This document shows, one piece after another, positions 14,943-23,072 of a DNA stretch of 39,657 bases (the stretch's first letter is position 1; each line of letters begins with the position of its first letter). Location: NCBI GenBank assembly GCA_052390035.1, contig JBQTHI010000080.1, positions 1-39,657 on the forward strand, given 5' to 3'. The DNA comes from JBQTHI01 sp052390035. GTDB lineage: Bacteria > Actinomycetota > Acidimicrobiia > Spongiisociales > ZC4RG35. The notes below the pieces were generated by a model. That model did no database searches and was not told the DNA's origin. It saw only the letters and a list, made by a program, of their open reading frames with translations. Made by a program: the position numbers and the translations under genes.

Positions 14943-16043
14943 GTGACAAGGGGTGGCACTCCGTCCGATCCATTCCCGATCAACGGCTTTCACCACATCG
15001 AGTTCTGGACCGACAACGCCTACCAGTCGGCCCAGTTCTTCAGGGCCTTGATGGGTTTCGCAATAGAGGGATACCGGGGGCCGGAAACCGGTTCCCGACA
15101 TACGGCTTCGTGGGCTCTCCGCCAGGGTGAGGTCCGCTTCATCATCACCGGTGCCTTGTCGCCCGAACATCCGATCAGCCGCCACGTCCTAGAACACGGG
15201 CCCGGGGTCCATGATGTTGCGCTGGCCGTACCGGACGCCGCCGCCGCTTTTGATCTGGCCCGTGGGCGAGGGGCCGACGCCGCCTACAAGCCGGAAGTCC
15301 TGGAGGCGAATGGCCGGACCTGGGTGAGCGCCGGCATATGCACATACGGCGAAACCATCCATTCGCTGGTCCAGTCGGATCTCACCTGGCCACCACCCGA
15401 TTTCGAGCCGTTCGTTGACACCGTGGCCCGACCGGTCGGACTGACTCGGATCGACCACGTCGTAGGCAACGTCGCCCTCGGCGACATGGATCGTTGGGTG
15501 CGGTTCTATGAAGACGTCTTCGGATTTGTGCTTTTACGACATTTCGATGACAAACAGATCTCAACCGAATATTCGGCGTTGATGTCGAAGGTGGTTTGGG
15601 ACGGGTCGGGCCTCATCAAGCTTCCTATCAATGAGCCTGCTACCGGGAGGCGTCGCAGCCAGATCGAGGAGTACCTCGACTTCTATCGTTCGCCCGGGGT
15701 GCAGCACATCGCATTGCTTACCGACGACATCATCACCGCGGTGGCAGGGGTCAGGGAACGCGGCTTGATGATGATGCATGTCCCGGACACGTATTACGCC
15801 GACGTTGCGGACCGTGTCGGCGACATGGAGGTCGATCTCGTGACTCTGCGCGATCTGAACATCCTCGTCGACACCGATGAGGGTGGGGGTCTCCTCCAGA
15901 TCTTTACCAGGATGCTGCAGGATCGTCCCACCGTCTTTTTTGAGATCATTGAGAGGCGGGGAGCGACCGGTTTCGGAGAGGGCAACTTCAAAGCGCTCTT
16001 CGAGGCGATCGAGCGAGATCAGGCGGCTCGAGGCAACCTCTAG
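14943..16043 (+). CDS. hpd: 4-hydroxyphenylpyruvate dioxygenase
   Basis: A 366-residue non-haem Fe(II) dioxygenase that converts 4-hydroxyphenylpyruvate to homogentisate in tyrosine catabolism, or for quinone or tocopherol precursors. It has two vicinal-oxygen-chelate domains. The N-terminal one begins NGFHHIEFWTDNAYQSA. The catalytic one carries the metal triad His in LTRIDHVVGNV, His in GVQHIALLTDD and Glu in TVFFEIIERRG. The C-terminal gate helix (GFGEGNFKALFEAIE) is intact. Start GTG 14943 is preceded by AAGGAG. The stop interleaves with the convergent pirin stop through CTAG. Downstream homogentisate-pathway genes are not in the window. Confidence 0.96.
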   Translation: MTRGGTPSDPFPINGFHHIEFWTDNAYQSAQFFRALMGFAIEGYRGPETGSRHTASWALRQGEVRFIITGALSPEHPISRHVLEHGPGVHDVALAVPDAAAAFDLARGRGADAAYKPEVLEANGRTWVSAGICTYGETIHSLVQSDLTWPPPDFEPFVDTVARPVGLTRIDHVVGNVALGDMDRWVRFYEDVFGFVLLRHFDDKQISTEYSALMSKVVWDGSGLIKLPINEPATGRRRSQIEEYLDFYRSPGVQHIALLTDDIITAVAGVRERGLMMMHVPDTYYADVADRVGDMEVDLVTLRDLNILVDTDEGGGLLQIFTRMLQDRPTVFFEIIERRGATGFGEGNFKALFEAIERDQAARGNL

Positions 16044-16969
16044 TCGGGGCGGATCCCAAGCCATGGTGGCGGCGGGGCATCAATCCGGGCCAGAGCTGTC
16101 GGGACTGGGCCGAAACGGGCAGAATTATGTGTTTGCCAGTCCTTCCACGCCGCGGTCAGCTCGGCCTTGCTGCGCGCCACGAAGTTCCACCACATCTCGA
16201 TCCGCTCGCCGAGCGGCAGCCCGCCCAGCAGCATCATGCGACCGCCGCTGGCGGAGGCCTCTAGGCGGAGTACTCCAGCTCCGGGGCTCGTTACCCCGAG
16301 CCACCCCGGTTCGACGATTTCGTCGCCCATCTTGATCGGAAAGTCGATCGGGACGACTGCATATTCAATACCTGGCTCTCGAACCACTTCGGTGAGGCCG
16401 GGGCGAAGTCGCACGTCGGCGCCTATCAGCTTGGTGTCGGCTCGAGCCGGTGACTTTTGCTCCCGATATTCGCCGACGAGGACCACCGCCACCCCGTTGT
16501 CGAGCTCCACTTGGGGGAGGTCGGCATGGTGTTCGAAGGCGGAAGGGCCATGCCTGGTCGCCTCGGGTTGGGCGATCCACATCTGGACCCCCGTCAGGCC
16601 TGCCTTCGATGACAGCTCGGAGTGGGCTATGCCGTGGCCGGCGGTCATGAGGTTGAGTTGCCCCGGTCGGATGACCTGCTCGGTGCCGAGTGAGTCGGTG
16701 TGGAGGGCTTCGCCCTCGAACAGCCAGGTCACGGTGGCAAGGCCGATATGCGGATGAGGCCCGATCTCAAGAGGGCTCGGGTTGGCGGCGTCGGGTGGAA
16801 TCATCAGGTCGACAAAACACCATCCCCCCACCGTACGCCGTCCTTTGGTCGGGAGCACCCGTACCACCTCAAACCCGGCGACGTTGCTGGCCCGTCCCTG
16901 GCGCACCTCGATACCCAACTGGCCCTCATTGACCCAGTCGACTGCCCGTTCGTCAATCGGACCGCTCAT
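16040..16969 (-). CDS. Pirin-family bicupin protein
   Basis: A 309-residue two-domain cupin. The N-terminal cupin shows the pirin metal motif GPHPHIGLATVTWLFEGE followed by LHTDSLG, and the second signature LMTAGHGIAHSE, so the two His pairs and Glu that bind Fe are present. The C-terminal pirin domain contains GGRMMLLGGLPLGERIEMWWNFVARS. Bacterial pirins have been reported as quercetinases or as redox-sensing partners of metabolic enzymes; this one cannot be assigned further. It is divergent from the MoaD-fusion gene, and a perfect 10-bp palindrome TGTCATGACA (17007-17016) lies in the gap. Confidence 0.9.
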   Translation of the reverse strand: MSGPIDERAVDWVNEGQLGIEVRQGRASNVAGFEVVRVLPTKGRRTVGGWCFVDLMIPPDAANPSPLEIGPHPHIGLATVTWLFEGEALHTDSLGTEQVIRPGQLNLMTAGHGIAHSELSSKAGLTGVQMWIAQPEATRHGPSAFEHHADLPQVELDNGVAVVLVGEYREQKSPARADTKLIGADVRLRPGLTEVVREPGIEYAVVPIDFPIKMGDEIVEPGWLGVTSPGAGVLRLEASASGGRMMLLGGLPLGERIEMWWNFVARSKAELTAAWKDWQTHNSARFGPVPTALARIDAPPPPWLGIRPD

Positions 16970-17067
16970 CCCAGTCCTTTCGTGGCCAAATGCCTCGCCG
17001 TTGGCTTGTCATGACAGCATACGGGCCCTCGCCGGATTCCGGCACGCGGTGAGGTACTCTCGGCTCG

Positions 17068-18063
17068 ATGGCTGTGCTCCGGTTGTTCGCCAATCTAAGG
17101 GAACTGGCCGGCGCCTCGCGGGTGGAGATTGAAGGTTCCACGGTTGACGAGGTGTTGAAGGCTGCGGTGGTCCGATTTGGGCCCGGATTTGCGGCTTCGA
17201 TCGAGACGGCTGCGGTGTGGCGAAACGGCGAAGTAGCCAACCCCGGAGACGTGGTCGCGCCCGACGACGAGGTGGCGGTCCTTCCCCCGGTTTCTGGGGG
17301 AGGCGAGGTGATGGCGCGCGGACTGCTCGAACCATCGGTCTTAACCGGGGTGATCGCACTTTTGCTGCTGGTGGGCACCAACGTGGCCGACGGTCCGGCC
17401 TGGTGGGCGGCGGCGCTGGTCGCCGTGGCCGCCGGTTGGATAGTCGACCTGTCGGTGCGCCTTGAGCTTCGCGGCCGGCAAGTGGCGACCTACGGGATGC
17501 TGGCCGTGGTCGTTCTCTCTTCGATTGCGACCCATGCCCTCGGCGGTGTCGGGCTCGGAATGACGGTTTTCTTGGCCGTGGGGGTGACTCTCGTTTGGGG
17601 GGTGGCGCTTGCGTCCTACCGGAGAATCGAAGAGGTCGCACCGGCGATGGTTGTTTCACTGATCGCAGGGGCGGCGGTCGGATCACTGATGCTCACCCGG
17701 ACCGTCTTCCAGCCTGGTGCCCACGCCATATCCATCTTCCTTTTGGCGGTCACCGCCGCCACCATCACCGGATGGTTTCTCGACCAGATGAGGGCCCCGC
17801 CTCTCGACCCCTACGCCGGGACTGCCCTCGCCAGCGTGTTTGCGTGTGCGGTTGGCGCGCTTCTATGGGACCAAGATCTGATTGGCTACCTGCTGATCGG
17901 GCTTGGCCTGGCCGTCGCCTTGGTAGCGGGTCGCAGCCTGGGTTCGATACTTCGAACCGGACGCGTCACCCTGGCCGAGTCGGCTCCCGGGGCCATGGCC
18001 GGCCTCGACGGCGCCATCCTGGCCGCAGCTGTCTACTACCCCATCGTTGGCTTGGTCCTCTAG
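17068..18063 (+). CDS. MoaD/ThiS-like ubiquitin-fold domain fused to a multi-pass membrane (CdsA-like) domain
   Basis: One uninterrupted 331-residue ORF. Residues 1-78 are a complete MoaD-type beta-grasp protein (LRLFANLRELAGASRVEIEG, ending in the classic VLPPVSGG). Residues 90-331 form a hydrophobic domain of about eight helices (WWAAALVAVAAGWIVDLS, then RSLGSILRTGRVTLAES), ending APGAMAGLDGAILAAAVYYP, which weakly recalls the phosphatidate cytidylyltransferase signature. MoaD needs a free C-terminal Gly-Gly to be adenylated and carry sulfur; here the Gly-Gly is internal and followed directly by GEVMARG. An ATG at 17311 with an upstream GGAGGCGAGG could start the membrane part separately. 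It may be a real fusion, a processed precursor, or two genes joined by loss of a stop. Confidence 0.8.
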   Translation: MAVLRLFANLRELAGASRVEIEGSTVDEVLKAAVVRFGPGFAASIETAAVWRNGEVANPGDVVAPDDEVAVLPPVSGGGEVMARGLLEPSVLTGVIALLLLVGTNVADGPAWWAAALVAVAAGWIVDLSVRLELRGRQVATYGMLAVVVLSSIATHALGGVGLGMTVFLAVGVTLVWGVALASYRRIEEVAPAMVVSLIAGAAVGSLMLTRTVFQPGAHAISIFLLAVTAATITGWFLDQMRAPPLDPYAGTALASVFACAVGALLWDQDLIGYLLIGLGLAVALVAGRSLGSILRTGRVTLAESAPGAMAGLDGAILAAAVYYPIVGLVL

Positions 18064-18126
18064 GCGAGGTTCTTCGACGCCTTTGGGACGGGTCGACCAA
18101 AGGCAGCGGCTAGCCTGTCTGCGCTC

Positions 18127-19218
18127 ATGTCCGGCCGAACCATTCGCCGGCGCCTGCCTATCGCCATCGTCCTGGCAATCCTGGCGTCGGCTTTTTCCGG
18201 CACAGCCGCATCCGCAGTAAGCAGGTCCCAGGTCGAGCGGGCCTGCTCGTCCTCGCGCGCCGCCTACGACGAATACCAGGCGGCCTCGGCCGTATTTGGC
18301 GAAGCGGCCGAAGCTTACGAGGCGGCCAGCCTTGCGGTGGACAACGTCCTTTACCGCCAGGAACGGACTGCAGACACCATCGAGATCAGAAGGGAGGCGA
18401 TGGCGGGGGCGGTAGCCCGCTTCGAAGAGAAGGCGGTGGAGGCGTACATGAGCGGCGGCACCTCGGGCACTGCCCTTTTCCTCGGGGCTGGATCACTCGA
18501 CCGGGTCATCACCACCAACGAGTTTCTCACCGCCAGTGCCTCCGATGAGCGTGACGCCGCCGGAGAGCTGGCTGCCCTCCAAGGCGAGCTGGTCATACTC
18601 GCCGGCCAGCTGACCGGGTTGGAGAACGACCTCAGAACCGTCGAACAGGAGCGGCTCGAGGCCAGAGATCAACAAGAAACGGCGATGCTGGCCGATCAAG
18701 CCGCATGGCAGAAGCTCTCCGGTCGCTGCAAGGAGCTGCAAAAGCAATTCGAGATCGAGCAGGTCAGGGCCGCCGCCGCCCGGGGAGGGGCCGCCGCCGG
18801 TGTCCCGGCCGCGGCCACGCCCAATTTCCTGTGTCCTTTCCCCGGCTCGTCCTTCATCAACTCGTGGGGGGCACCCCGGTCGGGGGGACGCCGTCATCGC
18901 GGCACGGACCTGATGGGGGCATATGGAGCGCCCCTATATGCCGTCGCCAGCGGCACGGTGTCGATTGGTAGCGGCGGAATAGGAGGCAAATCGGTGTGGC
19001 TGGTCGCCGACTACGGAACCGGCTTCTACTACGCCCACCTTTCCGGGCTTAACGTGGGTTCGGGCGCCAGGGTTTCTCGGGGAGACGTGATCGGCTACAA
19101 CGGCGACACGGGTAACGCCTCCGGTGGAGCACCTCATCTCCATTTCGAGATCCACCCGGGCGGACGTGGTTCGGCGGCGGTCAACCCGTATCCAACCCTT
19201 GTTGCCGCCTGCCGGTAA
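18127..19218 (+). CDS. Secreted coiled-coil M23 (LytM-type) peptidase
   Basis: A 363-residue exported protein. An N-terminal signal peptide (RRR, hydrophobic core LPIAIVLAILASAFSG, cleavage near ASA at about residue 30) is followed by two long coiled-coil segments (about residues 35-110 and 140-215) and a C-terminal LytM domain (about 235-355). The zinc motifs are intact: HRGTDLMG (HxxxD) and HLHFEIH (HxH), so it should be an active peptidoglycan endopeptidase; in division-linked relatives the coiled coil regulates the peptidase domain. It is followed 10 nt later by the RsiG-like gene, in the same direction. Confidence 0.92.
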   Translation: MSGRTIRRRLPIAIVLAILASAFSGTAASAVSRSQVERACSSSRAAYDEYQAASAVFGEAAEAYEAASLAVDNVLYRQERTADTIEIRREAMAGAVARFEEKAVEAYMSGGTSGTALFLGAGSLDRVITTNEFLTASASDERDAAGELAALQGELVILAGQLTGLENDLRTVEQERLEARDQQETAMLADQAAWQKLSGRCKELQKQFEIEQVRAAAARGGAAAGVPAAATPNFLCPFPGSSFINSWGAPRSGGRRHRGTDLMGAYGAPLYAVASGTVSIGSGGIGGKSVWLVADYGTGFYYAHLSGLNVGSGARVSRGDVIGYNGDTGNASGGAPHLHFEIHPGGRGSAAVNPYPTLVAACR

Positions 19219-19228
19219 CCTCCCCCGC

Positions 19229-19759
19229 GTGGAGCCAGAGCGCCGCCGAATCGACACGATCCGAGAGCCCACCTTTATCGAAGAGCTCGACACGTTGCCC
19301 CTTGGCGCGCTGCGGGCGCGTCGGGATCTTGCCGAGGAGGTGGAAACAGAGCTGTCCTACTACCGACGGATCCTCCACGGGCGAATGGATCTGCTGGCTT
19401 ATGAGCAGCGGCGCCGGAGGGGAGACGAGGATCGCCAGTTGATTGACGCCCTCCCCGAGATCCTGCTCGGACGGGACCGCACCGGAGCTGGCAGCGCCCG
19501 CCACCTCTCCACCGACCTGCCTGACCTTCCCATACAGGGTCGTCGCCACCTCGATCGGATCCTCGGCAACGACCTCATGATCCGACTACCCGAGCTGAGC
19601 GAGTCCGATCTCGCCGAGGCTTCGACCGAATTGGCAGAGCTCGAAGCGGAAATATCGGCGTTGCGCCAGGAGGTACTGGATGTGGTCGACCGCCTCCAGG
19701 CCGAGGTGATCAGCCGTTACAAGAACGACCTGGGCCATCCAGCCCTCCGGTCCACCTGA
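19229..19759 (+). CDS. RsiG-like protein (AmfC-type) with two c-di-GMP-type motifs
   Basis: A 176-residue helical protein of the actinobacterial RsiG / 'aerial mycelium formation protein' family. In Streptomyces, RsiG with c-di-GMP sequesters sigma WhiG, using two copies of the motif E(X)3S(X)2R(X)3Q(X)3D on an antiparallel coiled coil. Both copies can be read here with exact spacing: E39, S43, R46, H50, D54, and E139, S143, R146, L150, D154. The Gln is replaced in both (His and Leu), while E, S, R and D are kept. GTG 19229 is the chosen start because it falls just after the M23 stop; an in-frame ATG at 19124 lies inside that gene. The cognate sigma factor is not in the window. Confidence 0.8.
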   Translation: MEPERRRIDTIREPTFIEELDTLPLGALRARRDLAEEVETELSYYRRILHGRMDLLAYEQRRRRGDEDRQLIDALPEILLGRDRTGAGSARHLSTDLPDLPIQGRRHLDRILGNDLMIRLPELSESDLAEASTELAELEAEISALRQEVLDVVDRLQAEVISRYKNDLGHPALRST

Positions 19760-19765
19760 TCCGGG

Positions 19766-20710
19766 GTGCTCGCCGAACAGGTCCGCTCGGGCCTGGTGGA
19801 AACGGTTCATGACGGCGCGGTCGCCGTTGTCGATCCGACCGGTGACCTGGTGGCCTGGACCGGAGACGTCGACCGCGCCTTCTATTTTCGTTCATCGGCG
19901 AAGCCTTTCCAGGCTGCCGTCGCCAACCTGGCCGGAGCCGGGTTACAGGGCGAGAAGCTGGCGATCGCCTGTGCCAGCCACGACGGCGAGCCGGTGCATG
20001 TGGCGCTGGCCTCCGAGATCCTCCGCGGGGTCGGGTTAGGAGAAGACGACCTCGGCTGTCCACCTTCCTGGCCTCTCCGAACCGAGGCCGGGCGGCGCCT
20101 GGTCCGCCAAGGAGCCCGCGAGCCTCGCCGGCTGTGGCACAACTGTTCGGGGAAACATGCTGCGATGCTCGCCGCGTGCGTCGCCTCCGGCTGGGATACC
20201 TCCACCTACCTGAGAGCCAACCACCCACTGCAGCGGCGGATGGCCGACTATCTGATACATCTCACCGGTGACGTGCAACCGGTGGGAATCGATGGTTGCG
20301 GAGCACCGGTGTTTGCCACCTCGGCGAGGCGAATGGCAAAGGCCTTCGCCCGGCTCGGGTCCGACGAGGAACTGGGCGAGGTCTTCGGTGCCATGCACGC
20401 CTATCCGGCTCTGGTATCCGGGACCGGCAATGCCGACGCGGCGATCGCCACAGTGCTCGATGCTGGCGCCAAACGGGGGGCGGCCGGGGCCCTCGGCGTC
20501 GCCCTTCGGCATCGATACGGGATCGGCGTGAAGTGTTGGGACGGGTCGGACACCGTCGCCGGCGTCGCCGCCGTGTCCGCCTTGCAGAGCCTTGGAGCGC
20601 TAACTCCGGTGCAAGCCGCCGTCCTCGACCGTTTTCTCCAACCAGCTGTACACGGAGGTGGGCGCCCGGTGGGAAGTTTCCGGCCGGTCGTGGAGTTGGC
20701 GTGGGAGTGA
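19766..20710 (+). CDS. L-asparaginase II family protein
   Basis: A 314-residue protein of the bacterial asparaginase II family, which is distinct from classical type I/II asparaginases. Recognisable blocks are AFYFRSSAKPFQA near the N-terminus, IACASHDGEPVHV, LWHNCSGKHAAMLAAC, VGIDGCGAPVFA and PALVSGTGNADAAI. The family is thought to hydrolyse asparagine to aspartate and ammonia. The start is GTG 19766, 6 nt after the RsiG-like stop. The stop overlaps the next gene's GTG start (GTGA), so it opens a three-gene coupled run with the acyltransferase and mshA genes. It has no signal peptide and is probably cytoplasmic. Confidence 0.88.
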   Translation: MLAEQVRSGLVETVHDGAVAVVDPTGDLVAWTGDVDRAFYFRSSAKPFQAAVANLAGAGLQGEKLAIACASHDGEPVHVALASEILRGVGLGEDDLGCPPSWPLRTEAGRRLVRQGAREPRRLWHNCSGKHAAMLAACVASGWDTSTYLRANHPLQRRMADYLIHLTGDVQPVGIDGCGAPVFATSARRMAKAFARLGSDEELGEVFGAMHAYPALVSGTGNADAAIATVLDAGAKRGAAGALGVALRHRYGIGVKCWDGSDTVAGVAAVSALQSLGALTPVQAAVLDRFLQPAVHGGGRPVGSFRPVVELAWE

Positions 20711-21627
20711 GCCTCGCCGCCCAGATGCTCGAGCGTCCGGAGTTGGTGGCCATCGCTCCCGCCGTTGGGCCGTTCCCGCAGGTTCCGTTCCTGTCGGCGT
20801 GGTGGGAGGTGTTTGGTAGCGATTGGAAGCCGTTGATAGTCGATTGGGCTGAAGGGTGGATGCCACTGATGGAGCTCGATGGCCGGGTGGAATTCATGGG
20901 CGGGTCCGATTTGACCGACTACCACAGTCCGTTGTCGATCAATGGCGCGGCGGAAGGGCTCAGCGGAGCCATCCAGCGTCTGCTGTCCGAAGTAGGGCAC
21001 GGATCCCGAGTTACATTTGACTCGCTTCCCTTCGAAGCCGCGGCGCCGCTCGAGCCGGCAATGAGGGCCAACGGTTTGTCTCCGGTCATTGATGAGCACG
21101 CCCAAGCCATGGTGTTGGATCTGCCCGAAGAGGCCGGCGAGTTCTACCGGCGGCTCACCAAGAAGGAGCGGCACGAGCTCCGGCGCAAACGGCGCCGATA
21201 CGAGGAACAAGTCGGGCCGGTCGTGCTGACCTCGCTGACCGGGACCGGGAGGGGGTTCGAACAGTTCGTTCGATTACATCGAATGGCCAACGGCACCAAG
21301 GGCGACTTCCTCACGGAGTGCCGTGTCCGTTTCTTTGCGCAACTCGCCGCTCTTCCTGGATGGCGGGTTGACCTGTTGGAAACGGCGGTTGGGGCCTCGG
21401 CGTGTCTCTTCGGGTGGAGCGACGGCACCGACTATTACCTCTACAACTCGAGCTACGACTCGGCGTTTCATGCATCTGCCCCGGGACTTGTCCTCCTCGT
21501 GGCGATGATCGAAAAGGGAATTGAAGAGGGGTGGAGGAGGTTCGATTTCCTCAAAGGAGAAGAGCCGTACAAGGCCAGACTGGGCGCACATCCTCGGCCG
21601 CTCTACCGAATCGTGGCCGACACGTGA
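20707..21627 (+). CDS. FemAB/BioF2-like GNAT acyltransferase
   Basis: A 306-residue protein of the GNAT/FemAB-like group often labelled 'BioF2-like acetyltransferase' or CelD. It starts at GTG 20707 overlapping the asparaginase stop; GTG 20701 is an alternative. The linker KKERHELRRKRRRYEE and the C-terminal acetyltransferase-type block (DYYLYNSSYDSAF, then RRFDFLKGEEPYKARLG and PRPLYR) are characteristic. Related proteins transfer acyl or aminoacyl groups in exopolysaccharide and cell-envelope pathways. Its 4-nt overlap with mshA is notable because mycothiol synthesis needs an acetyltransferase (MshD), but MshD has a double-GNAT architecture that is not seen here. Confidence 0.8.
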   Translation: MSLAAQMLERPELVAIAPAVGPFPQVPFLSAWWEVFGSDWKPLIVDWAEGWMPLMELDGRVEFMGGSDLTDYHSPLSINGAAEGLSGAIQRLLSEVGHGSRVTFDSLPFEAAAPLEPAMRANGLSPVIDEHAQAMVLDLPEEAGEFYRRLTKKERHELRRKRRRYEEQVGPVVLTSLTGTGRGFEQFVRLHRMANGTKGDFLTECRVRFFAQLAALPGWRVDLLETAVGASACLFGWSDGTDYYLYNSSYDSAFHASAPGLVLLVAMIEKGIEEGWRRFDFLKGEEPYKARLGAHPRPLYRIVADT

Positions 21628-22838
21628 TCAAACGGGTGGCGTACCTGTCGATGCACACCTCCCCGCTGCTGCAGCCTGGTTCTGGCGACGCCGGCGGGAT
21701 GAATGTCTATGTCGACCAGCTGGCCCGCACCATGTCGGCCAGGGGAGTGGAGGTTGTGGTGTTCACCCGGCGTCACGATCATGACGATCCCTCGGAGGTC
21801 CACGTCGTGCCCGGCTATCGAGTGGTCCATGTCCGCGCCGGGCCCGTGACCCCGCTGCCGGTGGAGGGGCTGCCGCGGTACGTGCGCGCTTTCGCCCACG
21901 GGGTGCGTGAATATCTCGAGCCCGATCCACCTCAGATACTCCACTCCCATTACTGGTTATCGGGATGGGCCGGACTTCTCGTGAAGAGGGCGATGGCCAT
22001 CCCCCTGGCCAACTCGTTCCATACTCTGGGTCGAGTCAAAGACGGCAACCGTCGCGTCGACGAACCTCCCGAGAGCCTGTTGCGGATTGCCGCTGAACAC
22101 GAGGTGATTGAAGGTTCCGACTGTGTGATGGCTTCGACCCCGGCAGAAGCCACCGAGTTGCTCGAACATTACGGGGCTGATCCCAACCGACTCTGCACTT
22201 CACCACCAGGGGTCGATCATCGGGTTTTCCGGTCCGGCTCGGGTACGGGGGCTAGGCGCCGACTCGGACTGGGGCCGGGCCCGGTGCTGGCGTTTGCCGG
22301 GCGGATCCAGCCATTGAAAGGCGTCGATGTTGCGGTGGAGGCGTTTGCCCGCATCCACCACGCTTATCCCGACGCAACCATGTTGGTGGTCGGCGGGCCG
22401 TCGGGGACCAAGGGTGAAAGCGAGATGGCCGCGCTGCGCCATCGGGTGGCGGAGCTCGAAATAGCCGATGCGGTGCGCTTTGTCGGGCCATTGCCCCATG
22501 GCTTGCTGGTCGACGTTTACCGGGCCGCTGATTTGCTGCTGGTGCCATCCCGTTCGGAGAGCTTCGGTTTGGTGGCGGCGGAGGCACAGGCCTGTGGCAC
22601 GCCGGTCATCGCCGCCCGCACCGGGGGCCTCGCCTATGTCGTGGACAGCGGAACCACCGGGGTCCTGGTGGACGGCTTCGACCGAGACGACTGGGCCGAG
22701 ACGGCAGTCCGGCTCCTCGACGATCCGGCGCTCCGCCAGAAGATGGGCAAGGCGGCGGTCGAGTGGAGCCGGCAATTCTCCTGGGAGTCCACCGTCCGGC
22801 GTTATCTTGAGCTTTACCGCGGCGTGTTGTCATCTTGA
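21624..22838 (+). CDS. mshA: MshA-type family 4 glycosyltransferase (mycothiol pathway)
   Basis: A 404-residue GT-B glycosyltransferase closely resembling MshA, which joins UDP-GlcNAc to inositol-3-phosphate in the first step of mycothiol synthesis. MshA-like blocks are LSMHTSPLLQPGSGDAGGMN with VYVDQLA, LHSHYWLSGWAGLL, GADPNRLCTSPPGVD, and the GT4 nucleotide-sugar site ESFGLVAAEAQACGTPVIA (EX7E motif), preceded by GRIQPLKGVDVAVEAF. The start is GTG 21624, overlapping the preceding stop by 4 nt (GTGA). A different GT4 role is possible because the family is large, but the N-terminal loop is specific to MshA-like enzymes. Confidence 0.8.
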   Translation: MIKRVAYLSMHTSPLLQPGSGDAGGMNVYVDQLARTMSARGVEVVVFTRRHDHDDPSEVHVVPGYRVVHVRAGPVTPLPVEGLPRYVRAFAHGVREYLEPDPPQILHSHYWLSGWAGLLVKRAMAIPLANSFHTLGRVKDGNRRVDEPPESLLRIAAEHEVIEGSDCVMASTPAEATELLEHYGADPNRLCTSPPGVDHRVFRSGSGTGARRRLGLGPGPVLAFAGRIQPLKGVDVAVEAFARIHHAYPDATMLVVGGPSGTKGESEMAALRHRVAELEIADAVRFVGPLPHGLLVDVYRAADLLLVPSRSESFGLVAAEAQACGTPVIAARTGGLAYVVDSGTTGVLVDGFDRDDWAETAVRLLDDPALRQKMGKAAVEWSRQFSWESTVRRYLELYRGVLSS

Positions 22839-22888
22839 AGCGCCGCCCCGGACGCGAAAACAAGCTCTAGAAAGTTGCCAACAGCTGC

Positions 22889-22932
22889 TTGTGCACAACC
22901 CCCTGTGGAAACCTGTGGAAACCGGGGATAAG
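22889..22932. other. DnaA-box-like cluster
   Basis: Within 44 bp lie the palindrome TTGTGCACAA (22889-22898; one mismatch to the actinobacterial DnaA box TTGTCCACA), two tandem copies of CTGTGGAAAC (22903-22912 and 22913-22922; near the reverse box) and GGGGATAAG (22924-22932). The text resembles leader sequence around dnaA/oriC, but dnaA, dnaN and rpmH are not here. It may be a secondary DnaA-binding locus or chance. Confidence 0.35.
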
Positions 22933-23032
22933 TAGCCGGATTTGGCTCAGCGCGCCGCCCGGCTTCGTTGTTTGATGAACCTTGATGCCGGTTAAGTCGC
23001 CAAAGCGCGAATATTCACCGGCAACGTTGTGA

Positions 23033-23061
23033 TTGACCCGCCCTGGGCGGTTTCGTACTGT
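23033..23061 (+). promoter_or_regulatory. Orphan promoter with embedded palindrome
   Basis: TTGACC (23033-23038) and TACTGT (23056-23061) have a 17-bp spacer. The spacer contains CCGCCC-T-GGGCGG (23038-23050), a perfect palindrome. No ORF with a plausible start follows; transcription would enter the candidate RNA at 23073 and then the 3' end of the convergent Clp1-like gene in antisense. Confidence 0.45.
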
Positions 23062-23072
23062 CGAAGCCAGTC

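Noticed and set aside
17009..17686. 225-codon minus-strand frame opposite the MoaD fusion
   Set aside because: Extremely Arg/Pro-rich, without motifs, and opposite a clear MoaD domain.
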